A stretch of DNA of 25,213 nt, from positions 1-25,213 of the forward strand of contig CAZTTS010000014.1 in assembly GCA_964616165.1 (NCBI GenBank), read 5' to 3'. Below the pieces are notes generated by a model, which had not been told where the DNA came from, ran no database searches, and saw nothing but the letters and a program-made list of their open reading frames with translations. A program made the position numbers and the translations under genes. Origin of the DNA: CAZCCM01 sp964616165. GTDB taxonomy: Bacteria; Bacillota; Clostridia; TANB77; CAG-508. Of the stretch, positions 24,129 through 25,213 are shown piece by piece (the first letter of the stretch is position 1; every line of letters begins with the position of its first letter).

Positions 24129-24953
24129 CTACTGATTTAGAAGCTTAGTCTTCTGAGCATCAAATTCTTCTTGTGTTATAGCCTCTATGTCTAGCAATTC
24201 TTTTAGTTTTTTTATTTCATCTGCAACAGATAATGTGTTTTGATTTGATCCAATACTTTGAAATCTCTTATCTTCTTTTTCTTCTTTTAAGTTTTCTTTT
24301 TCAGCATTTAGCTCATCCATTATTATTTGAAATTTAGATAAGATTCCTTGAACATTTTTAAATATTGTTTTATATACAAAACTACTTTTTTTAGTTGGTG
24401 AGTTAATGAAGTTAATGTATAGAACTGGGTAGTCTGGATTTCTAGTTGTTATCTTAATTTCTAGTTTGTCACACATAGGTTTATTTTTCTTAGAAGTTCC
24501 TCCTACAATTGCTCCAGCTAAACCAAAGATTGCTCCACCAATTAAAGCTTTTCCTAAACCACCTCTACTTACTGTAGACCCATCTTCCAACACTTCAAAT
24601 GCAAGTATTTCTTTATATTCAAAAATATATGATTCAGAGATTTTGTTTTTGTGTGGTATTACAAACCATTTATTATTATCATCAAACAAAATATGGTTTC
24701 CAGCTTTTGTTGTTGCTTGAAATTGTTGTACTCTTATTGTGTTCTCTTTTAGTCTTTCTAGCACTTCTGATTGTCTAACTTTAATGTCTTCAGTATTTAA
24801 TATTTGTATATCTTTTTTAGTCCAACCCATTCCTAACTTTGTTTTTTTATGGCAATTATCACATATGATTTCACCATTTTTTAATTTTAGTCTATTAAAC
24901 ATATTTACATTTGCATCACATATATTACATGTGTTTTTAGCTAATTCTGACAT
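24129..24953 (-). CDS. Zinc-ribbon (DUF4428-like) and SHOCT domain protein
   Basis: A 274-aa protein with an N-terminal Cys4 zinc ribbon: CNIC (Cys9, Cys12) and CDNC (Cys31, Cys34) enclosing MFNRLKLKNGEIIC, as in the DUF4428 family. The middle part (about 60-210) has a PH-like feel, with a Gly-rich, membrane-compatible hairpin, LGKALIGGAIFGLAGAIVGG, at about 132-152. The end (about 243-274) is a SHOCT helix pair: IKKLKELLDIEAITQEEFDAQKTKLL. Such SHOCT proteins are often phage- or envelope-linked but their role is unknown. It may bind nucleic acid or membranes through these parts. It follows the NUDIX-like gene after 20 nt and ends before a clear terminator. The RBS (GGAAGAAAG) is imperfect. 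Confidence 0.82.
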   Translation of the reverse strand: MSELAKNTCNICDANVNMFNRLKLKNGEIICDNCHKKTKLGMGWTKKDIQILNTEDIKVRQSEVLERLKENTIRVQQFQATTKAGNHILFDDNNKWFVIPHKNKISESYIFEYKEILAFEVLEDGSTVSRGGLGKALIGGAIFGLAGAIVGGTSKKNKPMCDKLEIKITTRNPDYPVLYINFINSPTKKSSFVYKTIFKNVQGILSKFQIIMDELNAEKENLKEEKEDKRFQSIGSNQNTLSVADEIKKLKELLDIEAITQEEFDAQKTKLLNQ

Positions 24954-24973
24954 ACTCTCTTCTTTCTTCCTTT

Positions 24974-25213
24974 TTATTTTTTATTATCTATTACTATAAA
25001 GTGTTCTATATTGTCACTTATATTTGTTAACTTTTCTTTCAAAAGATCTGGTTTAATATTTTCATTTTTAATATTATCTAAATCAAGCCACCTAAATTCT
25101 AAAACATGATCTTGTTCTTGAACTTCTAAAGTTTCTAATTCACATATTAGTTCATCATCTTTTATTTCTAGTTTATAGTATAGTGACATTTCATGAATGT
25201 TTACACCATGTTT
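24974..25213 (-). CDS. NUDIX hydrolase-like protein, C-terminal part only (5' end outside window)
   Basis: The frame is open to the window edge, so the Met at 25187-25189 is internal; in-frame codons up to 25213 add KHGVNIHE upstream. The visible 79-80 residues resemble the end of NUDIX hydrolases: a HE-x-SLYYKLEI strand after the (unseen) NUDIX helix, then EFRWLDLDNIKNENIKPDLLKEKL, the typical closing strand and helix of the fold. The NUDIX box itself (GX5EX7REUXEEXGU) would lie further upstream and is not in the window. These enzymes cleave nucleoside diphosphate derivatives; the substrate is unknown. The stop TAA is at 24974-24976, 20 nt before the next gene. Confidence 0.7.
   Translation of the reverse strand, partial: KHGVNIHEMSLYYKLEIKDDELICELETLEVQEQDHVLEFRWLDLDNIKNENIKPDLLKEKLTNISDNIEHFIVIDNKK

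Noticed and set aside
25187..25189. ATG as the start of a 71-aa gene
   Set aside because: The frame stays open to the edge of the window, the codons before it (KHGVNIHE) fit the NUDIX fold, and no ribosome binding site precedes it. It is an internal Met of a truncated gene.

Overview
The window looks like chromosomal DNA from a very AT-rich Gram-positive bacterium of the Clostridia. The supporting evidence is the low GC content with strong AT codon bias, a SigH-type sigma factor, a MurB/YvcK pair, a DUF11-type giant wall protein with repeated FDLALRKF motifs, and an archaeal/clostridial-type glycogen debranching enzyme. The repeat style of the surface protein resembles proteins I associate with uncultured gut Clostridia. 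The exact lineage is an inference, not something the sequence proves. Every credible gene lies on the minus strand, so the window reads from high to low coordinates.

Region by region in transcription order: (1) 25213-24129 holds the 3' end of a NUDIX-like gene and a zinc-ribbon/SHOCT protein, closed by a hairpin terminator at 24038-24063. (2) 23894-18137 is a probable operon: YibE/F-like membrane protein, ABC ATPase, ABC-2 permease, PgsA phospholipid synthase, a small anchored coiled-coil protein and a GNAT acetyltransferase. It ends at a clear terminator (18044-18074). (3) A strong promoter (17934-17962) starts an approximately 11.7-kb run with no visible internal terminator: murB, a membrane-anchored divergent yvcK, glycogen debranching enzyme, ruvC, holA, two large proteins I do not recognise (870 and 598 aa), a SigH-like sigma factor and tRNA-Thr(GGT). 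It ends at a terminator at 6166-6197. The sigma gene's stop codon lies inside the tRNA. (4) A 0.5-kb spacer carries a drifting pentanucleotide repeat and a consensus promoter for a giant secreted protein (5746-1037). (5) rpmF (L32), the tmRNA gene ssrA with its terminator, and the first codons of a type IV prepilin-like gene complete the window.

Functionally the window mixes housekeeping genes (cell-wall precursor synthesis, phospholipid synthesis, recombination, replication clamp loading, translation rescue) with surface biology (thioester adhesin, prepilin, ABC exporter). The points most worth a second look are the overlap between the sigma gene and tRNA-Thr, which implies that tRNA maturation destroys the sigma mRNA's stop codon; the giant adhesin with a predicted thioester, repeated predicted Lys-Asn isopeptide domains and a non-LPXTG tail; the YvcK homologue that has lost canonical sugar-nucleotide motifs and gained membrane and charged tails; and the two unrecognised proteins between holA and the sigma gene.
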